From an uncultured Pelagibacteraceae bacterium (GTDB lineage Bacteria; Pseudomonadota; Alphaproteobacteria; Pelagibacterales; Pelagibacteraceae), in contig CACCWT010000015.1 in assembly GCA_902549785.1 (NCBI GenBank), positions 1-17,669 on the forward strand: a stretch of 17,669 bases of DNA, read 5' to 3'. A program made the position numbers and the translations under genes. This document shows, one piece after another, positions 1 to 7,590 of the stretch (its first letter is position 1; each line of letters begins with the position of its first letter). The notes under the pieces were generated by a model. It did not search any database. It worked only from the letters and a program-made list of their open reading frames with translations, and was not told where the DNA came from.

Positions 1-1398
1 ATAGAATTATTTTTTTATTTGTTTTTATTTTTTTTGTGGACATCAATAGACACAAGTATTTCAGATTTTAGATTAGATGCTAATAATCTTTTTATAAATT
101 TAAGAATAATATTTCCTTATTTATTTGGATGTATATGTATTTCAATAATTATTAAAAATTTCTTAAAAAATACAAGGCAATTCAAATTAGATTATTTTAC
201 ATTTTGTTGTGTTTTTTTTTTTCTAATTCATGCAATTGGACTTTATACATCAGACAACTCAAATCTCAACATAGGTTTTATAATTAGCTGTTTATTTCTT
301 TTTTTAATCATATATGAATCAAGGATTTACAAGATAGATATTTTTAATTTTTTTAAAATATCCCTATTCGTTCTTTCAATAGTATTAATTTTGTATGGCT
401 ATCAAGTATTGAAGTGGTTTTACTTTGATACCCTTAATCTAAATTTGTATGGCTCCTGGCCGTTTTCAATGAATGACTTAAATTTTTTAAGTATAAATTT
501 ACCAAGATCCTCTGGTTTAGCAAGAACTGCAATGATACTTTTTATAGCCTTATCATTTATGTTAATTGTGAGTGATTATAAATTTCTTTATACAATACCT
601 TTTATATTTTTTTCATTAATAATAATATTAACTCAGTCAAGAATAATATTAATTTTTTATGTTGGCTTTTTATTTGCATATTTTGTTTCATTAATAATAT
701 CAAAGACTTTGTTGAATAAAGAAAAATTAAAAATTTTTTTGATTATTTTTCTTTTACCGATTTTATTCTTATTTATCACAGTCAAATATAAAAATAATTT
801 AGTTATCAATATTAAATTTCAAGACGAGTACTATACACTTGGTGAACTCCCATCGGATACTTCATCGATAATTTCGTTTGAAGATGATGATACTGATACT
901 GGATATGATTTTTTAATTGTATCTGATTATGATAAAAAAGTTAATAAAAAAGTAAAGTTAATTAGGCCATTTCAGGCTGAATCAATAACATCATATAGAT
1001 TTAGAGATTGGAAAAAACTAATTGATCTAAATGATAAAAAAATATTTGGTTATGGTTCAATGGGTGATAGATTTCTAATTAATCAATCTGCATCAAATGG
1101 ATTAGTCTATTCTTATATTGTTTCGGGTTTTGTAGGATCATTTTTGTTTTTAGTCATATTTTTTGTGTCACTTTATATTTCATTAAAAACAATATTTTTA
1201 AATAAGTTCGCTATAAATAAAGAAAATTACAAGAGTTTAATATCAAGTTCGGTTATAGTTTTCTTTTTATTTAGAAGCATAGTCGAAACCTCATTTGCAA
1301 ACTTTAGCATCGATTTCATGCTATTTTTTATTTGTTTATACCATCTCATTTATAATAAGAACAAATTACATCTTAAGAAAAAATTTTACCAGAAGTAA
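1..1398 (+). CDS. O-antigen polymerase/ligase-like membrane protein (5' partial)
   Basis: The reading frame is open from base 1, so the gene begins before the window; the TTG at 19 is only the first start-like codon inside it. The protein is polytopic, with about ten hydrophobic segments, and has a large periplasmic-type loop followed by GYGSMGDRF and ASNGLVYSYIVSGFVG. That arrangement (large loop, then G-x-G, then an SNG...GxxG helix entry) is typical of the Wzy/WaaL O-antigen polymerase/ligase superfamily, which polymerises or attaches lipid-linked glycan in the inner membrane. The histidine-asparagine pair seen in many family members is replaced by SNG, so this is a divergent branch. The loop carries an unusual acidic stretch (FEDDDTDTGYD and DYD, encoded at about 880-940). 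Its 3' end overlaps the convergent WecG-like gene by 33 bases. The superfamily call is fairly firm; polymerase versus ligase cannot be decided. Confidence 0.75.
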   Translation: MELFFYLFLFFLWTSIDTSISDFRLDANNLFINLRIIFPYLFGCICISIIIKNFLKNTRQFKLDYFTFCCVFFFLIHAIGLYTSDNSNLNIGFIISCLFLFLIIYESRIYKIDIFNFFKISLFVLSIVLILYGYQVLKWFYFDTLNLNLYGSWPFSMNDLNFLSINLPRSSGLARTAMILFIALSFMLIVSDYKFLYTIPFIFFSLIIILTQSRIILIFYVGFLFAYFVSLIISKTLLNKEKLKIFLIIFLLPILFLFITVKYKNNLVINIKFQDEYYTLGELPSDTSSIISFEDDDTDTGYDFLIVSDYDKKVNKKVKLIRPFQAESITSYRFRDWKKLIDLNDKKIFGYGSMGDRFLINQSASNGLVYSYIVSGFVGSFLFLVIFFVSLYISLKTIFLNKFAINKENYKSLISSSVIVFFLFRSIVETSFANFSIDFMLFFICLYHLIYNKNKLHLKKKFYQK

Positions 1399-2075
1399 TG
1401 ACCGTATTGTTCTAAAAAAACTTTTTTTTGGATTATACATGATCCTTAACATCCATCCTAAATAAAATTTATCAATCATGTCATTTATTGGAGCTTGTTT
1501 TTTTGTTAAAAAAGCAATTGCAGCACCAGTACAAATTATTGAAGTTTTAAATTTAAGTTTTTTTAAAATAAACTGAGCTAATATTTCTTGAGTTCCACCA
1601 CCAATATTAATTAATATATAATTTGGTTTAAATTTTTCGATTATGTTTATTAATTTTTTGTCATGAAAATTCTTCAAATATTTTGGGGCAACGTATGATT
1701 TAATATTTTTTAAATTTTTTTTTTTAAATAAAGATGGTTTATTTTAGACTCTTCTTGATTAGGGTCTATATTTAAAAACTTAATATTATTAGCAAATTTT
1801 TGATTTAATAAAGTTTTCAAAAATAGGTAACCAGAAAATTTTTTAACTTTTTTTCCCTTAAAAATTCTTAGCAATATGCAAAAGAAGCCACTATCTAATA
1901 TTGCTACATCAGCATCCAACAGTGATTGATAATATCTTCGATTTTTATCTATATCACACAATGCAGAAGCTGCCGGAGCAACTAGATATCCACCTTTTTT
2001 AATTTTTTTAAAAATTTCATTAAAATCAGTATTGTAAAATTTTATACCTTTAAATTTAATTATATTATGTACCAT
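1366..2075 (-). pseudogene. WecG/TagA/CpsF family glycosyltransferase, frameshifted at a poly-A run
   Basis: Two reading frames together make one protein of about 236 residues, close to the usual family size. The N-terminal part (ATG at 2075, stop at 1710) has APAASALCDID, ADVAILDSG and KKFSGYLFLKTLL. The C-terminal part carries SYVAPKY, NIGGGTQEILAQFIL, TGAAIAFLTKKQAP and LGWMLRIMYNPKKSFFR, which match the family's glycine-rich QE motif and its AP...W..R....P end. The first frame reaches an 11-A run (complement of 1715-1725) and stops just after it; a 12-A (or 9-A) run would join it to the second frame, which stays open upstream into the tract. Known members transfer N-acetylmannosamine-type sugars to a lipid-linked acceptor in the cytoplasm. 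The cause could be a true inactivating mutation, a sequencing error, or polymerase slippage that restores some full-length product. Family assignment is firm; the gene's activity is open. Confidence 0.8.
1715..1725. repeat. T11 homopolymer at the frameshift site
   Basis: Eleven consecutive T on the plus strand read as eleven A in the WecG-like gene. The two halves of that protein come into frame if the tract is one base longer. Such runs are slippage-prone in replication and transcription, and error-prone in some sequencing chemistries. Confidence 0.9.
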
Positions 2076-2110
2076 TATATTTAATTTAATTTAATGAAAA
2101 TTTTCAATAA

Positions 2111-2116
2111 TATAAT
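2111..2116 (+). promoter_or_regulatory. Candidate -10 element for the GT4-like gene
   Basis: A perfect TATAAT lies 20 bases upstream of the ATG at 2137, inside the 61-base gap between divergent genes. A transcript would start close to the ATG, with a leader of about 14 bases. No convincing -35 hexamer is visible, and A+T-rich DNA produces TATAAT by chance, so this is tentative. Confidence 0.35.
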
Positions 2117-2136
2117 ATCTATTTTTCTTTAAAAAA

Positions 2137-3069
2137 ATGCAAACTAAAAAAATAATTTATTTTTGGGCTTCCGATGTTTCCAGAAATAGTGGTGAAGGTA
2201 TTCTTGCAAATTCTTTTTTAAAAAATTTTTCTAAGAATAATAAAAATATAAGATTTGTAAATTTAAACCTTAACGATAAATTTCAAAAAAATGATTTATT
2301 TTTTAAAAATATTAAAAATTTTGAAACATTTTATCACAAATATTTTTATTCATTTAAAGGTGTTTTTAAACTTTGGACAATTTTTTTTTCAGGAAAAAAA
2401 GTTTGTTACCTAAATTATCTACCTCTATGGAATTTTTTAATTTTTTTACTTTTGCCTCCCAAAACTCTAATAGGTCCTATTACAGGAACAGCGTATAGAG
2501 AACGTTACTCTATATTAATAAATATTTTTGAAATAGTAAGTTTAAAAATTTTAAATTTTAGATTTAAGAAAATTTATTTTTCTCATAATTTCTACTTAAG
2601 CAAGTATTCTTTAAATAAAAAAAAATTTAAAGGAAACTATATCTTGAAAGATTTTTGTTATAAAAAAAAGAAAAAAAGTAAGAAAAAATTTGATTTTGTT
2701 TTATATTATAGAAAAGATTCAAAATTAAATAAAGATTACTTAATAAATCTTATAAAGCTGTTAAACTCATATAACAATAATTTTGCAATATTGGGTGATA
2801 AAATAAACATTAATAAAGAAAAAAATAAAAATTTTGGATTTGTAACCAGAAAGAAAGCCTCTACAATTATCTCTAAATCAAAGTATGCAATTTCAAATCC
2901 TGAAAATCTTTACAGCTACTTCACACAAGATTGTTTAAGCCATGATCTCTTAGTTTTTTATAACAAAATATATTTTCAACATAATATTTTTAAACAGCAA
3001 ATGAAGCCAATTTCTTACACCTTTTACAAAAAAGATTATTCTATTATAAAGAATTATATTAAAAAATGA
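2137..3069 (+). CDS. GT-B fold (GT4-like) glycosyltransferase
   Basis: The protein has 310 residues, is probably cytoplasmic, and has two Rossmann-like halves. The N-terminal half opens with a strand (KKIIYFWASDV) and then SGEGILANSFL (residues 18-28), the glycine-rich acceptor-side loop of GT4-type enzymes. The segment LIGPITGTAYRER follows near residues 112-124. The C-terminal half has a strand-rich DFVLYYRKDS and ends with a stretch like the donor-binding region of GT-B enzymes, NPENLYSYFTQDCLSHD, where the glutamate sits at the usual place in an E-x7-E-like motif although the second acidic residue is not obvious. The expected role is adding a sugar to a lipid-linked repeat unit. It is divergent from the WecG-like gene (61-base gap) and convergent with the GT-C-like gene (16-base gap). 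Donor and acceptor cannot be inferred. Confidence 0.6.
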   Translation: MQTKKIIYFWASDVSRNSGEGILANSFLKNFSKNNKNIRFVNLNLNDKFQKNDLFFKNIKNFETFYHKYFYSFKGVFKLWTIFFSGKKVCYLNYLPLWNFLIFLLLPPKTLIGPITGTAYRERYSILINIFEIVSLKILNFRFKKIYFSHNFYLSKYSLNKKKFKGNYILKDFCYKKKKKSKKKFDFVLYYRKDSKLNKDYLINLIKLLNSYNNNFAILGDKININKEKNKNFGFVTRKKASTIISKSKYAISNPENLYSYFTQDCLSHDLLVFYNKIYFQHNIFKQQMKPISYTFYKKDYSIIKNYIKK

Positions 3070-3085
3070 AAAAAAATTTTTAATA

Positions 3086-4354
3086 TTAAAATTTTAGAAT
3101 TTTTTGAAAATAATATAAAATTGGAAAAAGATATATTCCTGATGTTTGAAATAACAACCTATCAACCGTAGTTGACATATAATGTCTCCAATCAGGATCA
3201 TTTGTGAAAAAATATATGCAATAAATAAAAAAAATGTTTATTAAAAAAAAGATGAACAAAGGTAAACAATTTTGAAAATTTTTTTTGCTAATATTAAACA
3301 AAGCTACTAACAAAAATAAAACATAAATTTTACACTTTATTAAAGCAATTAAAATACTGCTAAAAATTGATATAGATCTTTCATATATATAATCTATACT
3401 TAAAATCTTATCAATTTCTGAAAATTTGTATCCAACCCAGCCAGTATTTAATTTACCAAAGATCTCATAAAAAATATAATATTTTGTTAATAAAAAAATT
3501 ACAAAAAAAATAAATAAAAATATAATTTCTTTTTTAAATTTGTTAGATTTCAATAAATCATTCAGAATTACTGAAATAAATAAAAAAAGTATAAAAAATG
3601 CTGCCTCATTTTTTATCCAAATTGAGATATTTATAAACAGTATTATGGGAAAAATTAATTTATTATTTTTAGTAAATATTAACCTTTGATAGAGATAAAC
3701 TATAATTATTAAAATTGAGAAAACAAAGTATTCTTGGTATCCAGACATCAAAAAAAAATCAATTGAAATTAAAAGAAATATCGAAATTAGAAATATTCTT
3801 TTTAAATTTTGATTTTTGACGTCAACAAGTAAACAGATGGATAATACGTAGACTAATATATTAAAGATTCTGCCTGTATATTCTGCATTAAATAAACTGT
3901 TTTTCCAAAAAAAAGACCATGCATAAGCTCCTAAATGAGGATAAGTGGGATCTCCAGGTATTTGGGATAAATTAAAAAAAGTATATCCATTATAAAAGTT
4001 AATTACTTTATAAATCCATAATGCTGAGGCATCCCACTCTAATCTTAAATTAGAACTGATTGAGATACTCATAATAAAAGTAAAAAAAAATAATATAGAA
4101 ATATTTGAAATATTAAATTTTTTGAATTGAAAAAAATTTGTAAAGGGTAATAAAATAAGTAATAAAAATACCAATTTAGAGTTTACTGAAACAAAAGATA
4201 AAATCAAAAATAAATTGAGTAATAAAGATAGATTTAGTGACAATTTTTCTTCATTTGTGGAGTCTCCAATTAAAATTTTATTCGCAAATAACTTGAGGGA
4301 CAATATCCATAAAATGGAGGATATCAAAAAAATGATGTTAAAAATTTCAATCAT
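3086..4354 (-). CDS. Polytopic membrane protein, GT-C-like glycosyltransferase
   Basis: The protein has 422 residues, with about ten to eleven hydrophobic helices and short polar loops. The first large extracytoplasmic loop contains LRLEWDASALWIYK (about residues 103-116) and then DPTYPHLGAYAWSFFW (about 135-150). An acidic residue pair near the first long loop followed by a YPH segment is the layout of GT-C enzymes that use polyprenyl-phosphate sugars on the periplasmic side. No large C-terminal soluble domain is present, unlike many GT-C enzymes. The ATG overlaps the stop of the upstream small membrane protein by one base (TAATG), which suggests translational coupling. The fold class is inferred from these features; the exact family and substrate are unknown. 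Confidence 0.5.
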   Translation of the reverse strand: MIEIFNIIFLISSILWILSLKLFANKILIGDSTNEEKLSLNLSLLLNLFLILSFVSVNSKLVFLLLILLPFTNFFQFKKFNISNISILFFFTFIMSISISSNLRLEWDASALWIYKVINFYNGYTFFNLSQIPGDPTYPHLGAYAWSFFWKNSLFNAEYTGRIFNILVYVLSICLLVDVKNQNLKRIFLISIFLLISIDFFLMSGYQEYFVFSILIIIVYLYQRLIFTKNNKLIFPIILFINISIWIKNEAAFFILFLFISVILNDLLKSNKFKKEIIFLFIFFVIFLLTKYYIFYEIFGKLNTGWVGYKFSEIDKILSIDYIYERSISIFSSILIALIKCKIYVLFLLVALFNISKKNFQNCLPLFIFFLINIFFIYCIYFFTNDPDWRHYMSTTVDRLLFQTSGIYLFPILYYFQKILKF

Positions 4355-4764
4355 TATTTAATTAATAAAAAACAATTTTCATAGTTTTCTAATATTTTGT
4401 ACTCTACGTTAGTATTATTCATGGAAATATTTATTTTTGAATTTTCAATACTGTTAAAGTTATTATAATTTAATAAAATTAAAAAATCTGAATAAAAATA
4501 TTTATTTGTATCATAAAAAAAAAATTCACTGCTTGGGTGAATTTTATAATTTACTATTTTTATATTTTTTTTATCAAGTTTGTGTTTAATTCGCATATCA
4601 TTTATGAACCCATAACCTTGCTTATCACAGTAACCATAATGATGGGTCATTCTTTCTGTATAATTAGAATTAAGGGTGTAATAAAAATTATAGAAGAAGT
4701 TATTAATAAATAAAAATATTAATATTGTTGATAAAATTAAAAGAACTTCTCTATTTTTTTTCAT
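4354..4764 (-). CDS. Small one-pass membrane protein, unknown function
   Basis: The 136-residue protein starts MKKNREV, followed by one hydrophobic helix (about residues 7-28), then a roughly 105-residue polar domain expected in the periplasm. This domain has an aromatic, histidine-rich stretch (ERMTHHYGYCDKQGYGF) and two cysteines, at about residues 46 and 131, which could pair in the periplasm. I do not recognise the family. The gene overlaps the upstream oxidoreductase gene by 14 bases and the downstream GT-C-like gene by one base, so the three are almost certainly co-expressed. Because the GT-C-like neighbour lacks a soluble domain, this protein could supply a periplasmic partner domain for it. 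That is inference from context alone. Confidence 0.65.
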   Translation of the reverse strand: MKKNREVLLILSTILIFLFINNFFYNFYYTLNSNYTERMTHHYGYCDKQGYGFINDMRIKHKLDKKNIKIVNYKIHPSSEFFFYDTNKYFYSDFLILLNYNNFNSIENSKINISMNNTNVEYKILENYENCFLLIK

Positions 4765-5623
4765 TTTTGATGATTTGGATTATTTTTAATTTTTCAATGT
4801 ATATTTTTTTATGAAAATCTATATTTTGAAAAGAAATTTTTTTTCTTTTTTTCAAATTTGAGTACAAAATATCAAAACTAGTTTTTTTCGAAAAAAAAAT
4901 TTTTTTTTTATTTGAAATAATTTCATTTTTTTTTAGATCATAACTTTCAATTTTTAAATTATCTATACACTCTATTATTTTTTTATCTATATTATACTCG
5001 TTAATTTTAACTATAACTATACAATTCTTAAATTTATAAAAAAAAATAAGCTTTTCATAATATCCATTTTTTTTTGCTATGGTTTCAAATTTTTGTAATT
5101 TAAATTTTGGAAAATGTTTAAAAACATAAAGTATAATTGACAAAGGGTGATCTAGCCAATCGAATATGGAGTCAAATTTTTTTTTGTAGAACTTATTTTT
5201 ATTTGATAAATTTATAAGAATTTTAAAATTATTTGTTTTATTAATTTTTTTTTTTAATTTATTTATAAGTGGATTAAATAGATAGACATAGTTAACTAAG
5301 ATAAAATTATTCTTAAAACTATTAAACATTTTATATTCTTTAATGTTAGAGAATAATGGTTTTTCAATTATTATTTTTTTTATTTGTTGAAATTTTTTTA
5401 AGTCTTTAAAATGCAGATTTGTCGGTGTACAAATATGAGCACTATCTGCATCATTAAATTCATCATTTATATCCTTGCCATATTGAGTTTTTATTGAATT
5501 AATAAAAGCAAAAGAATTTTTTCTTCTATAAACATATATTTTTTTAAAAATATTATTTTTTAATAAAAAAATTAATATTTTTTTTGCCCAATTACCATAA
5601 CCTACTATAATATGTTTACTCAT
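4751..5623 (-). CDS. Gfo/Idh/MocA-family sugar oxidoreductase
   Basis: The 290-residue protein has an N-terminal Rossmann domain: IIVGYGNWAKK (residues 5-15) gives the GxGxxA dinucleotide loop, and DADSAHICTPTNLHF is the family's strand and helix after the second half of the fold. IIIEKPLF contains the EKP motif that places the catalytic lysine. The C-terminal part has SIFDWLDHPLSI, matching the family D..H active-site region. Members oxidise or reduce hydroxyl groups of sugars or nucleotide sugars with NAD(P). At 290 residues it is shorter than the usual 330-380, with a reduced C-terminal domain. The start is well fixed because the nucleotide-binding loop follows immediately. It is the first gene of the minus-strand trio; its ATG is one base from the ATG of the divergent GT2 gene. 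Confidence 0.75.
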   Translation of the reverse strand: MSKHIIVGYGNWAKKILIFLLKNNIFKKIYVYRRKNSFAFINSIKTQYGKDINDEFNDADSAHICTPTNLHFKDLKKFQQIKKIIIEKPLFSNIKEYKMFNSFKNNFILVNYVYLFNPLINKLKKKINKTNNFKILINLSNKNKFYKKKFDSIFDWLDHPLSIILYVFKHFPKFKLQKFETIAKKNGYYEKLIFFYKFKNCIVIVKINEYNIDKKIIECIDNLKIESYDLKKNEIISNKKKIFFSKKTSFDILYSNLKKRKKISFQNIDFHKKIYIEKLKIIQIIKNEKK

Positions 5624-5624
5624 A

Positions 5625-6329
5625 ATGAAGAAAAAACTTTCTATAATCTTACCTGTTTATAATGAAATAAATACACTAGAAATAATTATAAAAAAATTAA
5701 TTAATTTAAGACTTTACAATAAATTTGTTAAACAAATTATTATTGTAGATGATTGCTCTACAGATGGATCTAAAGAGATTATAAAGTTTTATGGAAATAA
5801 ATACAAAAACATAACTAGTATTTTTAAAAATTCTAACAGAGGAAAAGGGGATTCTCAAAAATTAGCTAAAAAACATGTTGATGGTGAATATGTTATTATT
5901 CAAGATGCAGATCTTGAATATGATCCCGATGATATAAATAAGTTATTAAAAATTGCGTTAGACCAAAAAAAAGACTTTGTTATTGGTTACCGTAAAATGA
6001 AAACATCCATTAACCATCCATATTTTTATTTTAGAGAATTAGCAGTCAACTTTCTAAGTTTCATGATTAATATTCTCTACAAAGTTAATATAAGAGATTG
6101 TGCATGTTGTTATAGATTATTTAAAAAAGATTTATGGTTAAATATTGATGGTCGTGGGGATAAGTTTGAATACGATTTTAGTATAATTTGTCAAGCAATT
6201 AAAAATTCAAAAAAAATAGGTCAATGCAAGGTGTCTTATAATGCAAGAGGTTATTCTGAAGGAAAAAAATGTACATGGGATGTAGGATTACATGCTTTAA
6301 AAAGAATTATAATAGATAAGATTATTTAG
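5625..6329 (+). CDS. DPM1-like GT2 glycosyltransferase (polyprenyl-phosphate sugar synthase type)
   Basis: The protein is 234 residues and soluble. It opens with LSIILPVYNE (residues 5-14), has IIVDDCSTDGS, then NRGKGDSQK (about 71-79), and the nucleotide-sugar and metal site QDADLEYDPDD (about 93-103). The C-terminal NARGYSEGKK matches the YxxRxxxEGKK end of dolichol-phosphate mannose synthase-like GT2 enzymes. These transfer a sugar from a nucleotide donor to polyprenyl phosphate on the cytoplasmic face. It has no C-terminal membrane helices. A second, clearly different DPM1-like gene lies at 12240-12935. The CCACCYRLF region (near residues 160-166) differs from the METGYK version in that homologue, so donor specificity may differ. 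The ORF overlaps the convergent C-methyltransferase gene by eight bases. Confidence 0.85.
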   Translation: MKKKLSIILPVYNEINTLEIIIKKLINLRLYNKFVKQIIIVDDCSTDGSKEIIKFYGNKYKNITSIFKNSNRGKGDSQKLAKKHVDGEYVIIQDADLEYDPDDINKLLKIALDQKKDFVIGYRKMKTSINHPYFYFRELAVNFLSFMINILYKVNIRDCACCYRLFKKDLWLNIDGRGDKFEYDFSIICQAIKNSKKIGQCKVSYNARGYSEGKKCTWDVGLHALKRIIIDKII

Positions 6330-7590
6330 TAATTCTTAATTTTGGAAATGGAGTAATTATTTTAAATTTTTTCTTTTTTTTAAATTTTTTTAATAATTTT
6401 TGACTTATAGATTGTGAAAAATTCCAAGCAAATATTATTATATAGTCAAAATTTTGCTTTTTTAATATTTCAAAGTTTATAATTTTAAAATGTCTACCTG
6501 GTGTTAAACGATTTTGTTTTAACTTATTATCATCTACAATTTTTGTTAAATATTTTCTTGTAATTCCAAACACATACGAAAATGTAGTTACTTTGGCTGG
6601 AGCACCATATCCTACTAAAATTTTATTTTGTTCTACAATATTTTTCTTTAGATACTTTTTAAGCTTTTTTTTGTGCTTTTTAATTCTCTTATAAAAATTC
6701 AAATATGTAGAATTTTTAAATAATCCCATATTTCTCTCTTTTTTAATTTGATCAATAATTTTTCTTTGATTAATTGATTTTTTATTTTTACTTACATACA
6801 CTCTTATCGATCCTCCTTGAGCGCTGATTAAATCAAAATCAATTACTTCCATATCAATTGATTTAAAAAAACTTATTAAAGGCTTAAGAGAATGGTATGA
6901 CATATGTTCATGATAAATAGTATCAAAAGTGAGTTTACTAATAACATCTTTCAAATATGAAACTTCAAATATAAAAAGTCCATCATGAGATAAAATATTT
7001 TTTACCCCTAAAGCAAAATTTCTTAAATTTGGAACGTGTGCGAAAACATTATTAGCAGTTATAATTTTGAACGAATTATATTTTTTTTTTAATCTAAAAC
7101 TATTTTTATAATTAAAATAAAATGTATTTACATCTATTTTTTTTTTTAAATTGAGTTCTCTTAAATTTTTTGCTGGCTCTACACCAACAATGTTTTTAAA
7201 ACCTAGTTTTTTAAAAAAATTTAAGAAAGTTCCATCATTACAAGCGATATCTAAAATTTTATCTTTTTTTAGATTTAATTTTTTTTTTTTTATAATTTTA
7301 TTAGAATAATCTTTAAAATGCTTAATCAAAACATCTGACGTTCCAGTAACATAAAGGTAATTTTGAAAAAGTAATTTTGGGTTAACTATATGCTTTAACT
7401 GTAAATGCTTACAATTCTCACATATTACACATTTAAGTGGTGCAAAAATTTCTTTTTGAATTTTTTTTTTATAGGAATTTGCGAGAGGAGTTTTGTTAAA
7501 ATTAAGAACATCTTTTAAGTTTGTTTTGTGACAAAGAGAGCAATTTTTACGATTAATATAATTTTGATTTTTTTTAAAATCTATTTTCAT
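6322..7590 (-). CDS. NovU/TcaB9-type sugar C-methyltransferase
   Basis: The 422-residue protein has the full three-part architecture of nucleotide-sugar C-methyltransferases. The N-terminal zinc-binding domain has CSLC (17-20) and CVICENC (54-60), plus TPLANSY and LYVTGTSD. The central SAM domain has ILDIACNDGTF (112-122), VGVEPA (135-140) and ANNVFAHVPN (179-188). The conserved YHEHMSYHS (226-234) supplies the probable catalytic tyrosine/histidine region. The C-terminal domain has LVGYGAPAKVTTF and VDDN. Family members add a methyl to a carbon of a 4-keto deoxy nucleotide sugar, giving branched sugars. The gene overlaps the upstream cupin gene by 17 bases, a pairing that fits a branched deoxysugar pathway. 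An A13 tract within the gene encodes a run of lysines at residues 101-104. Confidence 0.9.
   Translation of the reverse strand: MKIDFKKNQNYINRKNCSLCHKTNLKDVLNFNKTPLANSYKKKIQKEIFAPLKCVICENCKHLQLKHIVNPKLLFQNYLYVTGTSDVLIKHFKDYSNKIIKKKKLNLKKDKILDIACNDGTFLNFFKKLGFKNIVGVEPAKNLRELNLKKKIDVNTFYFNYKNSFRLKKKYNSFKIITANNVFAHVPNLRNFALGVKNILSHDGLFIFEVSYLKDVISKLTFDTIYHEHMSYHSLKPLISFFKSIDMEVIDFDLISAQGGSIRVYVSKNKKSINQRKIIDQIKKERNMGLFKNSTYLNFYKRIKKHKKKLKKYLKKNIVEQNKILVGYGAPAKVTTFSYVFGITRKYLTKIVDDNKLKQNRLTPGRHFKIINFEILKKQNFDYIIIFAWNFSQSISQKLLKKFKKKKKFKIITPFPKLRITK
7279..7291. repeat. T13 homopolymer inside the C-methyltransferase gene
   Basis: Thirteen T on the plus strand encode four consecutive lysines (after ATA) in the linker just before SAM motif I. 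The frame is intact in this sequence. The tract is a potential slippage site that would abolish the SAM domain if it changed by one base. Confidence 0.85.

Noticed and set aside
19..19. TTG at 19 as the start of the first gene
   Set aside because: The frame is open to base 1 with hydrophobic codons, so the gene very likely begins outside the window.
3077..3095. Palindrome TTTTAATATTAAAA at a convergent gene junction, possible two-way terminator
   Set aside because: The stem has no G or C, so it would be weak, and similar A/T palindromes are expected by chance in this DNA.
4891..4910. A9 followed by T10, hairpin-like
   Set aside because: It is coding sequence for lysine and phenylalanine codons in the oxidoreductase gene; the symmetry follows from codon use.
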